Assembly: GCF_013340935.1 (NCBI RefSeq)
Contig: NZ_WHOS01000004.1
Span: forward strand, 124,001 to 188,000
Origin: Azospirillum melinis
GTDB lineage: Bacteria > Pseudomonadota > Alphaproteobacteria > Azospirillales > Azospirillaceae
Direction: 5' to 3'
Length of the DNA: 64,000 nt
Part shown: positions 8,877 through 21,100 of the stretch, piece by piece
Layout: each line of letters starts with the position of its first letter
Position numbering within the stretch: the first letter of the stretch is position 1
Notes under the pieces: model-generated
Told to the model about the DNA's origin: nothing
Database searches by the model: none
What the model saw: only the letters and a program-made list of their open reading frames with translations
Translations under genes and position numbers: made by a program

Positions 8877-8906
8877 CTTGATCGCCGCAAATCCGTTAAC
8901 CATTTA
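8877..8906 (+). promoter_or_regulatory. Candidate heat-shock (sigma-32) promoter of clpB
   Basis: CTTGATC at 8877-8883 and CCATTTA at 8900-8906, separated by 16 bases, resemble the alphaproteobacterial sigma-32 elements (CTTGAA-like -35, CCATnTA -10). It lies 97 bases before the clpB start and fits the known heat-shock control of clpB. Assigned by eye, not experimentally. Confidence 0.5.
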
Positions 8907-9002
8907 CTCTTCAGGCACCGGGCGGTCGCGCATTTTGCGGACTGCGGAGGCGCCGTTCCGCGCCGGATGACTGGGCGGAAGACCATGGAAACGGAGTGCC
9001 GG

Positions 9003-11687
<2,685 letters not shown>

Positions 11688-11721
11688 CGGTCCACTGACC
11701 GGGTGACACGTGACGGGGAAG

Positions 11722-11748
11722 GGGGGCGCAGGCTTTGCGCCCCCTTTT
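11722..11748 (+). terminator. Rho-independent terminator of clpB
   Basis: GGGGGCGCA - GGCTT - TGCGCCCCC gives a perfect 9-bp GC stem followed directly by TTTT, 35 bases after the clpB stop. Confidence 0.85.
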
Positions 11749-11825
11749 CCATTTCCGGGGCTGCCCTTGGGCCGCTGCGTCTGCTAAATGACCGCTGCAA
11801 CGCCGCACCGGACAGGGGGCAGGAC

Positions 11826-12620
11826 ATGACCGCGACGACGCCTTCCAATTTGGCCTACCTGTCGACTTTCTCGCTGGCCGGTCAGGTGGCGCTGGTCACC
11901 GGCTCGGGGCGCGGGCTGGGGCTGGAGATCGCGCGGGCGCTGGCCGGCTCTGGCGCGCATGTGCTGCTGAACGGCCGCGACACCGCGACGCTGGAGGCCC
12001 GCGTCGCCGAGATCGAGGCCACTGGCGGCAGCGCGTCGGCGCTGGCCTTCGACGTGTCGGACCGGGCGGCGGTGCGCGACGCCTTCGCGCGGATCGACCG
12101 CGAGCATGGCCGCCTCGACGTGCTGGTCCAGAATGTCGGGCAGCGCAACCGCAAGCCGCTGGCCGACCTGACCGACGACGAGATCGTCACCCTCCTCGAC
12201 GTCGATCTGGCCTCCAGCCTGATCCTGGCGCGGGAAGCGGCGCGGCTCATGCTGCCGCGGGGCAGCGGCCGGCTGATCGCCGTCACCTCCGTCGCCGGGC
12301 AGATCGCGCGGGCCAACGACAGCGTCTATGCCGCGGCGAAGGCCGGTCTGAACGGCATGGTGCGGGCACTGGCCGCCGAGTACGGCGCGCAGGGCCTGAC
12401 CAGCAACGCCATCGCCCCCGGCTTTTTCGCAACCGAAACGAATGCGGGGATTGCCGGCGATCCCGAACGCGGGGCCTATTTCGCCAACCGCACGCCGATG
12501 CGCCGCTGGGGCCGGCCGGAGGAGATCGCCGGTGCCGCGGTGTTCCTGGCCTCGGCCGCGGCGTCCTATGTCAACGGCCATGTCTTGGTCGTCGATGGCG
12601 GCGCCACCATCTTGATGTAA
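11826..12620 (+). CDS. Short-chain dehydrogenase/reductase (SDR)
   Basis: NAD(P)-dependent oxidoreductase of 264 residues, classical SDR. The cofactor motif is TGSGRGLG (residues ~24-31); catalytic residues are in TSVAG (Ser) and YAAAKAGLNG (Tyr-x-x-x-Lys); the C-terminal VNGHVLVVDGG is standard. It resembles gluconate 5-dehydrogenase and 3-oxoacyl reductase-like members; the exact substrate cannot be assigned. ATG 11826 has AGGA five bases upstream and gives a normal N-terminal length. It lies between the clpB terminator and pabB, 24 bases before pabB, and could be co-transcribed with the pab genes, though no functional link is evident. Confidence 0.9.
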   Translation: MTATTPSNLAYLSTFSLAGQVALVTGSGRGLGLEIARALAGSGAHVLLNGRDTATLEARVAEIEATGGSASALAFDVSDRAAVRDAFARIDREHGRLDVLVQNVGQRNRKPLADLTDDEIVTLLDVDLASSLILAREAARLMLPRGSGRLIAVTSVAGQIARANDSVYAAAKAGLNGMVRALAAEYGAQGLTSNAIAPGFFATETNAGIAGDPERGAYFANRTPMRRWGRPEEIAGAAVFLASAAASYVNGHVLVVDGGATILM

Positions 12621-12644
12621 GCCGCCGGCAGACTGCCCACCGCC

Positions 12645-14012
12645 ATGCTGACGATCCCGATCTCCTGCGGCGATCCCGCCGCCCTGTTCCGTCCCTGGAG
12701 CGCCGAGCCCTGGGCGATGCTGCTCGACAGCGCCGCCCCTCACCCGCAGAACGGGCGCTATTCCTACATCGTTGCGGACCCGTTCCAAACCGTGGAGGCC
12801 ACCGGCGGGCAGACCCTGGTCGACGGCCGGCCGGTCGGCGGCAGCCCCTTCGATGCGCTGGAACGGGCGCTGGCGGCATGTCCGCTCCCCTCCGCCGGCC
12901 CGGTCCCCTTCACCGGAGGGGCCGTGGGCTTCGTCGGTTACGAAGCCGGAACGGCTTTGGAGGGCCTGATCTCCCGCCATGGCAATCCGGGCGGCCAGCC
13001 GGACTTCGCCTTCGGGCTCTACGATGCCGTCGCCGCCTTCGACCGGCAGGAGCGCCGGGCCTGGGTCATCGCCGCCCGGCCGGAGGCGGAGGACCGCGCC
13101 CGCCGCATGGCGGCACGGCTGTCCATTCCGCCTCCGGAACAATCGGCCGGGCCGGCCCCGTTGCGCTGGCGGTCGGAGCTGGCGCCCCCCGACTATCTCG
13201 ACCGCGTCGGACGGGTGCTGGACTATATCCGGGCCGGCGACATCTATCAGGCCAACTTCACCCAGCGCTTCCTGGCCGATGTGCCGGGCTCCATCGATGC
13301 CTATGCGCTCTACGAGCGCCTGCGCGCCTTGAGCCCGGCGCCCTTCGCCGCCTTCCTGAATTGCGGCCCGAAGCTGCGGCTGGCTGGGGCGTCGCCGGAG
13401 CGCTTCATCCGGCTCGGCGCCGACCGCAGGATCGAGACGCGGCCGATCAAGGGCACCCGTCCGCGCCATCCGAACCCGGCAGCCGACGCGGCGGCGGCGG
13501 CGGAACTGTCGGCCAGCATCAAGGACCGGGCGGAAAACCTGATGATCACCGACCTGCTGCGCAACGATCTGGCGCGCGTGTCGGAAATCGGCAGCGTCAA
13601 GGTGCCGGTGCTGTTCGGGCTGGAGAGCTTCGCCACCGTCCATCACCTTGTGTCCGTGGTCACCGCGCGCCTGCTGCCCGGGCTGGGGCCGGTCGATCTG
13701 CTGCGCGCCGCCTGTCCCGGCGGGTCGATCACCGGCGCGCCGAAGATCCGCGCCATGCAGATCATCGACGAGCTGGAGGTTGCCCGCCGCGGCGCTTATT
13801 GCGGCTCGGTGGCCTGGATCGGCTTCGACGGCGCGATGGACAGCAACATCGTCATCCGCACCCTGTCGGTGACGCCGGACGCAGTGATCGCCCAGGCCGG
13901 CGGCGGCATCGTCGCCGATTCCGATCCGGCGGACGAGCATGAGGAAATGCTGGTCAAGGCCCGTGCCCAGCTGCGCGCGGCGGGGGAACCGGTGGGGGAG
14001 GGAACGCCATGA
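12645..14012 (+). CDS. pabB: Aminodeoxychorismate synthase component I
   Basis: Chorismate-utilising enzyme that, with a PabA glutaminase not present here, makes 4-amino-4-deoxychorismate for folate synthesis. 455 residues. The PIKGTRPR motif with lysine (not PIAGT) marks PabB rather than anthranilate synthase TrpE; other family segments are DIYQANFTQRF, MITDLLRNDLARV, CPGGSITGAPKIRAMQIIDE and AYCGSVAWIG. The N-terminal ~130 residues form the usual anthranilate synthase component I N-domain. Its stop overlaps the start of pabC (ATGA at 14009-14012), indicating translational coupling. Identification as pabB rests on motif and on the adjacent lyase. Confidence 0.94.
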   Translation: MLTIPISCGDPAALFRPWSAEPWAMLLDSAAPHPQNGRYSYIVADPFQTVEATGGQTLVDGRPVGGSPFDALERALAACPLPSAGPVPFTGGAVGFVGYEAGTALEGLISRHGNPGGQPDFAFGLYDAVAAFDRQERRAWVIAARPEAEDRARRMAARLSIPPPEQSAGPAPLRWRSELAPPDYLDRVGRVLDYIRAGDIYQANFTQRFLADVPGSIDAYALYERLRALSPAPFAAFLNCGPKLRLAGASPERFIRLGADRRIETRPIKGTRPRHPNPAADAAAAAELSASIKDRAENLMITDLLRNDLARVSEIGSVKVPVLFGLESFATVHHLVSVVTARLLPGLGPVDLLRAACPGGSITGAPKIRAMQIIDELEVARRGAYCGSVAWIGFDGAMDSNIVIRTLSVTPDAVIAQAGGGIVADSDPADEHEEMLVKARAQLRAAGEPVGEGTP

Positions 14013-14815
14013 CGATCTGGCTGAATGGGCGGTTGATCCAGGCGGCGGAGGCGCGGATCGACCCGGCCGACCGCGGCTTCACCCTCGGCGACGGGCTGTT
14101 CGAGACGATCCGGATCAAGGACAGCCTGCCGCGCCACCTGCCGCGCCATCTCGACCGGCTGACGGCTGGGGTTGCACTGCTCCGCCTGCCGCTGCCCTAC
14201 GGCACCGCGGAACTGACCGACGCGATGGCGGCGCTGGTCGGGGCGGCCGGCATCGCCGACGGCGTGCTGCGCCTGACCCTGTCGCGCGGCACCGGCGCGC
14301 GCGGCGTGCTGCCGCCGGCCGACGCCCGGCCGACCCTGCTGATGACCGTGGCGCCCGCCGCCCACATGACGGCGCCGGTGGCCGCCATCGTCGCCCGCAG
14401 CACCCGCCGCAACGAGCATTCGCCCCTGTCGCGCCTGAAGTCGCTGAACTACCTCGATTCCATCCTGGCCCGGCAGGAGGCGGCGGAGCGTGGCGCCGAC
14501 GAGGCGCTGCTGCTGAACGCCGCCGGCCGGCTGGCGGAATCGAGCGTCGCCACCCTGTTCCTGTCCATCGGCGGACGTCTGCTGACCCCGCCGCTGGCCG
14601 ACGGCGCCCTTCCCGGCATCCGCCGCGCCCTGATCCTGGAGCGCCATGGCGCCGAGGAAGCGCCCCTCACCCCCGAAGACCTCGCCCGCGCCGACGAGGC
14701 CATCCTGACCAACAGCCTGGGCCTGCGCCCGCTGGTGGCGGTCGATGGCCGCCCGGTCGGCAGCGGGGCGGCGGGACCGGTTCTGGCTCGCCTGCTGGCC
14801 GATCCCGACCTGTAA
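14009..14815 (+). CDS. pabC: Aminodeoxychorismate lyase / class IV aminotransferase
   Basis: PLP enzyme expected to release pyruvate from aminodeoxychorismate to give p-aminobenzoate. 268 residues with fold-type IV motifs: DRGFTLGDGLFETIRI near the N-terminus, the PLP lysine in SRLKSLNYLDSILARQEA, and the cofactor loop LLLNAAGRLAESSVATLF. Class IV members also include branched-chain and D-amino acid transaminases; its overlap with pabB (4 bases) makes the lyase role by far the most likely. No ribosome-binding site of its own is needed given the overlap. The partner pabA is not in the window. Confidence 0.9.
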   Translation: MTIWLNGRLIQAAEARIDPADRGFTLGDGLFETIRIKDSLPRHLPRHLDRLTAGVALLRLPLPYGTAELTDAMAALVGAAGIADGVLRLTLSRGTGARGVLPPADARPTLLMTVAPAAHMTAPVAAIVARSTRRNEHSPLSRLKSLNYLDSILARQEAAERGADEALLLNAAGRLAESSVATLFLSIGGRLLTPPLADGALPGIRRALILERHGAEEAPLTPEDLARADEAILTNSLGLRPLVAVDGRPVGSGAAGPVLARLLADPDL

Positions 14816-14839
14816 TCCGTCGCCATCCAAGGGACCGTG

Positions 14840-15283
14840 ATGATCGAAACCGTGAGCTTTCCCGAACTGACACTCATCGGCTGCATGGTGGAGGCGGGCG
14901 GCGACGAGCTGCCCGCCGCCGTCGCCGCCGCGTGGGAGCGCGTGTTCGCTGCCGATGTCGGAACGGCGGCCTACGCCGCGGTGTCGCTGCCGGACGAGAC
15001 CGGGCTCCGCCGCCGGCTGGTCGGCTTCATGGCGGCCAAGGCCAGCGAGATCCCGGACGGCATGGTCCGCCTCGACCTCGACGCCGGCCGCTACCTGCGC
15101 ACCGTGCAGGACGGCCCGCAGGCGGCGATGGCCGACGGCTTCGCCCGGCTTCATGCCCATGCCGAGGCCAACGGGCTGAAGCTGTCGGGGATCGCGCTCG
15201 ATTTCGGCCATCGGCCCGGCCAGCAGGAGGGGCGCCACGAACTGCATCTGGCGCTCGCCCCGCAACTGCCGGCGCTCGGCTGA
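14840..15283 (+). CDS. GyrI-like effector-binding domain protein
   Basis: Stand-alone small-molecule-binding protein of 147 residues with the GyrI/BmrR-C-terminal fold pattern: a short beta start (SFPELTLIGCMVEAGG), then RLVGFMAAKASEIPDGMVRLDLDAGRYLRTVQDG, followed by a helix and a final strand pair. No DNA-binding domain is attached. The ATG at 14840 has AAGGGA five bases upstream; a GTG directly before it would be too close. It follows pabC by 24 bases and may be transcribed with it, but no link to folate is known to me. It is convergent with the caspase-DUF4384 gene. Confidence 0.65.
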   Translation: MIETVSFPELTLIGCMVEAGGDELPAAVAAAWERVFAADVGTAAYAAVSLPDETGLRRRLVGFMAAKASEIPDGMVRLDLDAGRYLRTVQDGPQAAMADGFARLHAHAEANGLKLSGIALDFGHRPGQQEGRHELHLALAPQLPALG

Positions 15284-15316
15284 CGGTCCGGCGACGGCCG
15301 GTCGGCGCACCCTGCT

Positions 15317-16936
15317 TCAGCGCGCCGTGCTGTAGACGCCGTGGATGCCGAACTCCACCGGTTGTCCGGCCAGATGGCGGTTCAACAGGGTGGCGACCTC
15401 CGCGGCGGCCGGCTTGCCGTCGAGTGCGGCGAGGTCGCGTTGCAGCGCCGCCATCGGCTTGGGCGAGGCGATGGCGAGGAAATGGTCGGCGCCGAAGGGC
15501 GGCTCCACCGTCAGCGCCAGCCGGTAGGGGCCGCCGCGCGGGATCTGCGGCGGGTCCTTGCGGTCCGCCAGCGGGTAAAGGTAGTTCACCGTGCCGTCGG
15601 CGGCGAGGTTGATCAGGGTGAAATAGGTGCCGCTGTTGCCGCCGATGTCGAGCGAGACCGTCTCCCCCTTGCGGTAATCGCGGTCGCCCGGCTCGACGGC
15701 CAGCGCGAGCGAGCGGTCCTGCGCCGCCGCCTTCACCCGCAGCACCAGCGCCCATTTGTCGATCACCCCCTGCACCCGCCGCCGGGTCTCCGGTGCCGCC
15801 GGATCGCCGGGAATGCTGGCCAGCACATCGCCCGTCGAACTGACCACCTCGCCGGAGGCGCTGTCCCAGATCAGGGCAGCATCGTCCTTTCCGGCCGGCT
15901 CGATGCCGGTGAAGCCCGCCGCCAGCGTCTTCGCCGCGGCCGGCTTGCCCAGGATGCGCAGCGGGATGGCGCCTGCCGCCGGCAGCAGGGAGGGCGGCTT
16001 CGGCCGGCCGGCGACCGGGTCGATCAGCGGGACCTCGCCCCGGCCGCGCGGCTGGACCTGCGGATGCTGACGCCCTTCCAGCGCCATGCGCACGGCGCCG
16101 CGGATGTGCGCCTCCAGCTCCCCCTTGGTGACGACGCCGTCGCCGTCGCGGTCGGCCTGCCCGCGGAGCGCGTTGGCGAAGGCCCAGCTCAGCGCGCCGC
16201 GCGGCTTGCGGTCGATCAGCACCTCCGGCGCCAGCTCGTGGTCGGCCACCGCGGCGAAGAAGGTGACGTTCGGCTGCTCTTCCGCCTCCGCCTGCAAGGC
16301 GGCGCGGGTGGGCGGGGGCAGGGCGTCGTCCTCGATGCGGTCGACCGGCACCCCGTCGATGGTCGCCGCCCGCGTGCCGAGCTTGCCGGCACGGTCGTCG
16401 AAGGCGCGGGTCATCGTGCCGGAATGGCACGAATCGGAGACGAAGATCACCCGGCGCGGTGCCGCCTCCTTGAACAGGACGGCGATCTCGTCGTCGGTCA
16501 GGCGCTGCGCGGTGCCGGGGCCGCGCGGGGCGAAATCGGCCAGCACCAGGAATTCGTCCAGCCCGTCGGCCTCGCTGTCGGGCACACGCTCCGGTTGTTG
16601 TGCGCCATGGCCGGCGAAGGTCAGCACCAGCGTCGAGTCGGGGGAGGTTTCGGCGATCAGCTGCCGCCATGCGGCGATGATCCGGCTGCGCTCGGCCTCG
16701 CCATCGAGGAACAGGCGCAGTTTCCGCACACCCAGACCCTTCAGCGCATCGGCGATGTCACGGGCGTCGTTGACCGCCCCCTGAAGCGGATTGATCCGGC
16801 TGTATTTGTCGATTCCGATCACCAGCGCGGCGATTTCCGCCCGCGCCGGGCCTGCTGCCAGCATCGGTCCGGCGGCGAGCGAGAGGCCCGCGAACACCGT
16901 CGCCAACACGGTCAGCCGCCGCAATCCTGCAATCAT
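15317..16936 (-). CDS. Exported caspase-fold (orthocaspase/metacaspase-like) protein with EF-hand and DUF4384 domain
   Basis: 539 residues. An N-terminal signal peptide (hydrophobic ~8-30, cleavage near ARAE) sends it out of the cytoplasm. Residues ~34-300 are a peptidase C14 caspase domain starting ALVIGIDKYSRINPLQG, with the catalytic dyad at His110 (TFAGHGAQ) and Cys170 (VSDSCHSG). Just after the core lies a perfect EF-hand loop, DRDGDGVVTKGE (262-273), which suggests calcium binding. A proline-rich linker leads to a DUF4384 domain (~400-500: GETVSLDIGGNSGTYFTLIN, then VNYLYPLADR). Metacaspases cleave after Arg/Lys, but the specificity here is unknown. It is divergent from the glycine-zipper lipoprotein (244-base gap) and belongs to the cluster running to 22.4 kb. 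Confidence 0.88.
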   Translation of the reverse strand: MIAGLRRLTVLATVFAGLSLAAGPMLAAGPARAEIAALVIGIDKYSRINPLQGAVNDARDIADALKGLGVRKLRLFLDGEAERSRIIAAWRQLIAETSPDSTLVLTFAGHGAQQPERVPDSEADGLDEFLVLADFAPRGPGTAQRLTDDEIAVLFKEAAPRRVIFVSDSCHSGTMTRAFDDRAGKLGTRAATIDGVPVDRIEDDALPPPTRAALQAEAEEQPNVTFFAAVADHELAPEVLIDRKPRGALSWAFANALRGQADRDGDGVVTKGELEAHIRGAVRMALEGRQHPQVQPRGRGEVPLIDPVAGRPKPPSLLPAAGAIPLRILGKPAAAKTLAAGFTGIEPAGKDDAALIWDSASGEVVSSTGDVLASIPGDPAAPETRRRVQGVIDKWALVLRVKAAAQDRSLALAVEPGDRDYRKGETVSLDIGGNSGTYFTLINLAADGTVNYLYPLADRKDPPQIPRGGPYRLALTVEPPFGADHFLAIASPKPMAALQRDLAALDGKPAAAEVATLLNRHLAGQPVEFGIHGVYSTAR

Positions 16937-17180
16937 TCGATGCCCCCTGATACCCCAGAAGAGGCCGGCCCGCCCGAACGGGTTACGGCCGACGATAGTT
17001 AAAAGACTGCACGAATTGGTAGCAATGACCCCTTCCTTCAGGGTTGTTGCTGTGGCAGCGTTGCAGCCGGGTTCGAGCCGCCGTGACGATGCAGCCGCTG
17101 GGGGGTGGCGCCGATGGTCACGGTTTCGGATCTGAAACGCAAGACGCGATCAAACAGAAAAGCAAACGGGAATCCAGGCA

Positions 17181-17996
17181 ATGCGAAGCAACCGTGTCAG
17201 GGCAAGCCTCCTCTCCGTCACCATCGTCGCCATGGCGCTCAGCGGCTGCGTGACCACGCAGCAGGACCGCATCGGCGCGAATGACGGGTCCGATGCCTGC
17301 TACCAGTACCGGGTCGCCCTCGATTCGACCGGCAATTACTACGCCGAGGATATGCTGAAGGGCGCCGCCATCGGTGCGGGTGCCGGGGCGCTGACCGGTG
17401 CGCTGGCCGGCGGCAATCTCAAGAGCGCCCTGATCGGCGCCGCGGCCGGGGCCGCCGTCGGCACGCTCGGCGGCTACTGGAACTCCAGGATGCAGCAGGG
17501 CCGCGACCAGGCGATCCTGGGCGTGGCGAACGATCTCGACACCGAGAACCAGAACCTGGACCGCACCCAGGTCGCGCTCGACCAACTGGTGAACTGCCGC
17601 CGCGCCGAGATCGCGCGGGTCAAGGCCGACTACAAGGCGAACCGCATCGGCAAACCGGAGGCCGAGCAGCGCCTCGCCCTGATCCGCGGCCAGCTGGACA
17701 AGGACTACACCATCGCCAGCGCCATCAACCAGAACATCGTCAAGCGCCGCGACGAGTATCTGATCGCCGCCGACAACATCGAGCCGGGCGCCGCCGCCAA
17801 GATCCGCACCAAGACCGCGGTCAAGGCGCAGACCAAGAAGAAGCCGGCCAAGCAGACCACTACCGCCGGCGCCGCCTCGCCGTCGCAGGTGGTCCAGCGC
17901 ACCAACACCGCCTTCGAAACGTCGGAGCGCATCAACGCCTCGACCAACGCCATCCAGCAGATCGCCCAGAAGGAAGCCACCCTCGACGCTGTCTGA
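17181..17996 (+). CDS. Glycine-zipper lipoprotein
   Basis: Predicted membrane-anchored lipoprotein of 271 residues. The signal peptide ends in the lipobox LSGC with Cys23. A glycine-zipper segment (residues ~55-100: GAAIGAGAGALTGALAGG and LIGAAAGAAVGTLGGYW) is of the type found in outer-membrane lipoproteins that insert or oligomerise. The rest (~105-200) is charged and helical, likely coiled coil, followed by a Lys/Thr/Ala-rich linker and a final helix. It sits between two exported caspase-fold genes, divergent from one and 113 bases upstream of the other, so a role as their envelope partner is a reasonable inference. No enzymatic motif is present. Confidence 0.85.
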   Translation: MRSNRVRASLLSVTIVAMALSGCVTTQQDRIGANDGSDACYQYRVALDSTGNYYAEDMLKGAAIGAGAGALTGALAGGNLKSALIGAAAGAAVGTLGGYWNSRMQQGRDQAILGVANDLDTENQNLDRTQVALDQLVNCRRAEIARVKADYKANRIGKPEAEQRLALIRGQLDKDYTIASAINQNIVKRRDEYLIAADNIEPGAAAKIRTKTAVKAQTKKKPAKQTTTAGAASPSQVVQRTNTAFETSERINASTNAIQQIAQKEATLDAV

Positions 17997-18109
17997 GGCG
18001 CGGTCTGAGGCGCGATCCGACAAGGTCCGATAGGATCCGCCCGGCCGCAGCATCTCCAAAGGTGCCGCGGCCGGGCGGTCTTCGACATTCAGTGCAAGCG
18101 GAACCGACG

Positions 18110-21100
18110 ATGGCCGGCTGTCTCACTCACCCGATCGCGCGGCTTCGGCGCGGTGCCCGTATCGGCATCCGCTCCGGCGCTCTCCTTGCGGCCCTCCTCG
18201 GCCTTCTGCTGGGCTGGCTGGCCATGGGAAGCGCGCTGGCGGGCGATGCATCGACGGGTGCGTTCCTGCGCATCGAGACCGGCGGCCACACCGCCCGCGT
18301 CAACCGGCTGGCCAGCGATGCCCAGGGCCGGCTGATCGCCACCGTGTCCAACGACAAGTCCCTGCGGCTGTGGAGCCGCGACGGCGAGCCGCTGGGCGTG
18401 CTGCGCGTGCCGATGGAGGCGGGGGACGAAGGGGCGCTCTATGCCGTCGCCCTGTCCGCCGACGGGTCGCTGGCCGTGGCGGCCGGCAACACGGGCACGA
18501 GCTGGGGCGACGGCGTCACGCTCTACCTGTTCGACGTGAAGGCCCAGCGGCTGAAGGCCCGCCTTGCCGGCCAGCCGCAGGTGCTGAACGATCTGGCCTT
18601 TTCGCCCGATGGGCGGTTCGTCGCCGGGGCCTTCGGCGGCACCGCCGGCATCCGGGTGTGGGACAGCGCCGGCTTCAAGCTGGTCGCCGAGGATGCCGGC
18701 TACGGCGCGCGGGTTTCGGCGCTGGCCTTCTCGCCCGACGGCCGGCTCGCCACCGCGTCCTTCGACGGCAACATCCGCCTCTACGATGCCGGCTTCAAGC
18801 AGAAGGCCAAGCGCAAGCCGGGCAGCGGAATGCCCTATTCGGTGGCCTTCTCGCCCGACGGATCGCTGCTGGCCGTCGGCTATGCCGACCAGACGCGGGT
18901 CGACGTGCTGTCCGGCAGCGACCTGAAGGCGCGCCTGTCGCCCAAGACCACCGGCATCACCGGCGGCAGCTTCGCCGCCGTCGCCTGGGACGGCACGGCG
19001 CTGGTCGCCGCCGGCACCGCGACGCAGGACGGCACCCGCAACGTGGTGCGCCGCTGGGCCGACGGCGGCAAGGGCGCCTTCGCCGACACCCCCGTGGCGC
19101 GCGATTCGGTGACCCACCTGCTGGCGCTGTCCGGCGGCGGGGTGGCCTTCGCCGCCGCCGATCCCGGATGGGGCGTGCTCGATCCGGCCGGCCGGCTGCT
19201 GTTCGCCCGCATCGGCGACATCGCCGATTACCGCGACATCCATCTCGGCCGTTTCGGCCTGTCGGACGACGGGCTGGTGCTGGAATTCGGCATGGAGCAG
19301 GGCGGCCGGCGGCCGATGCGCTTCGACGTGCTGACCCGCAGCCTGACCCCCGCGCCCGACGCGCTGCCCGGCCTGAACCGCCCGTCCGCCGAGGGGCCGG
19401 GGATCGGCGTCTCCGACTGGCGCAACAGCCGGACGGCCAAAATCAATGGCCAGCCGGTGAAGCTGGACAGCGGCGAGTGGGCGCGCAGCGTCACCGTGCT
19501 GGGCGCGCAGCGCCGCGTCCTGCTGGGCGGCGAGTTCAGCCTGCGCCTGCTCGATTCCGCCGGGGCCGAGCTTGCCCGCGCCGAGGTGCCGGCCGCCGTG
19601 TGGGGCGTCGTCGCGTCGGCCGACGGCCGGGTCGCCGTGGCGGCGCTGGGCGACGGCACGCTGCGCTGGTATGCCCTGTCCGGCGGCGCCCGCCCGCTGG
19701 AGGAGCTGGCGGCGCTGTTCCCGCACCGCGACGGCCGCCGCTGGGTGCTGTGGACGCCGGAGGCCTTCTTCGACCATTCCGAGAGCGGCGGCGAGACTTT
19801 GGTCGGCTTCCATCTGAACGACCCCAACAAGAAGGGGCTGCAATGGGTGGAGTTCAAGCAGGTCTACCGCGTGTTCGACGCCCCCGAACTGGTGCGCGCC
19901 AAGCTGCGCCAGACCGGGCAGGCGGAGATCGCGGCGCGCCTGTCGGCCATCGGCGACATCCGCCTGCTGACCCAGCGCCGTCCGCAGGTGACCCTGCTGG
20001 ACTACTGCACCGTGCCCGCCGCCTCCCGCGGTCTGTCGCTCGGCAGCGGTGCGGTCGAAGCCGCCGCGCCGGCCGCGACCCCGGCGGTGACGGCGGACGC
20101 CGAAACCTGCCATCCGCTGGACATGACGCCGGTCAGCCGCGCCTTCGCGCGCGCCAAGGAGCCGGCCCCCGCACCGGTTCCCGCACCTGCGGCAGCCGCC
20201 GCCAAGACGACGCCGCAGGGCGGAACGCAAGGGGCAGGGCAGGGGCCTGATCCGGACGGCACGGCCGACACGCCCCGCCTGACCGTGGCTTTGCCGGAGG
20301 GGATCGGCGCGGTGCGCCTGCGCTACCGCATCGCCGACACCGGCGGCGGCATCGGGTCGGTCGATCTGTTCCGCAATGGCCGCAACGTCAGCGGCCAGGA
20401 CAAGTCCCGCGCCTTCGCCCGCGCCAAGGAGCCTGTACCGCAGCCGGCCCCGCCGCCATCCCAGCAGCTTTCCACGCCGCCGACCCCGCCGGTTGTCGGC
20501 GACGCCGCCAAGGACCAGGGACCGCCGGTGGCGGAGGAGCGGGTCAGCACCGTCCGGCTCGATCCCGGTAGCAACCGCGTGCAGATCCGTGCCTACAGCG
20601 GGTCCGACGCCATCTACGAGCGCTCGGCCCTGGTCGATTTCGTTCTGCCGGCGCCGGTACCGGTCGCAGAGGCGGAGGACGGCAAGGCGCGGGACGTGCC
20701 GGACCGGCCGCGGCTGATCACCTTCGTCGTCGGCATCGACAAATACCGGCCGGCGGGCTCGCAGCTGCGCTTCGCCCGTGCCGACGCCACCTCCTTCGCC
20801 GAGGCGGTGCGCGGCCGCATTCCCGCGACCTACGACCGGGAGCAGTCGCTGGCGCTGTCGCGGACGCTCTATGACGAGGAGGCGAGCCGCGACGCCGTCA
20901 TATCCGGGCTGGAGGCGCTGGCCGCCGCCGCGCGCGAACAGGACACGGTCGTGCTCTACCTGGCCGGCCATGGCGTGATCGTGCCGTCGCCGAAGGACCC
21001 GTCGGTCAAGCTGTATCATTTCATCACCCAGGACGTGACCGCCACAACGCCCGAGGCGATCACCCGGCAGGGCCTGTCGGAAAAGGATCTGAACCGGCTG

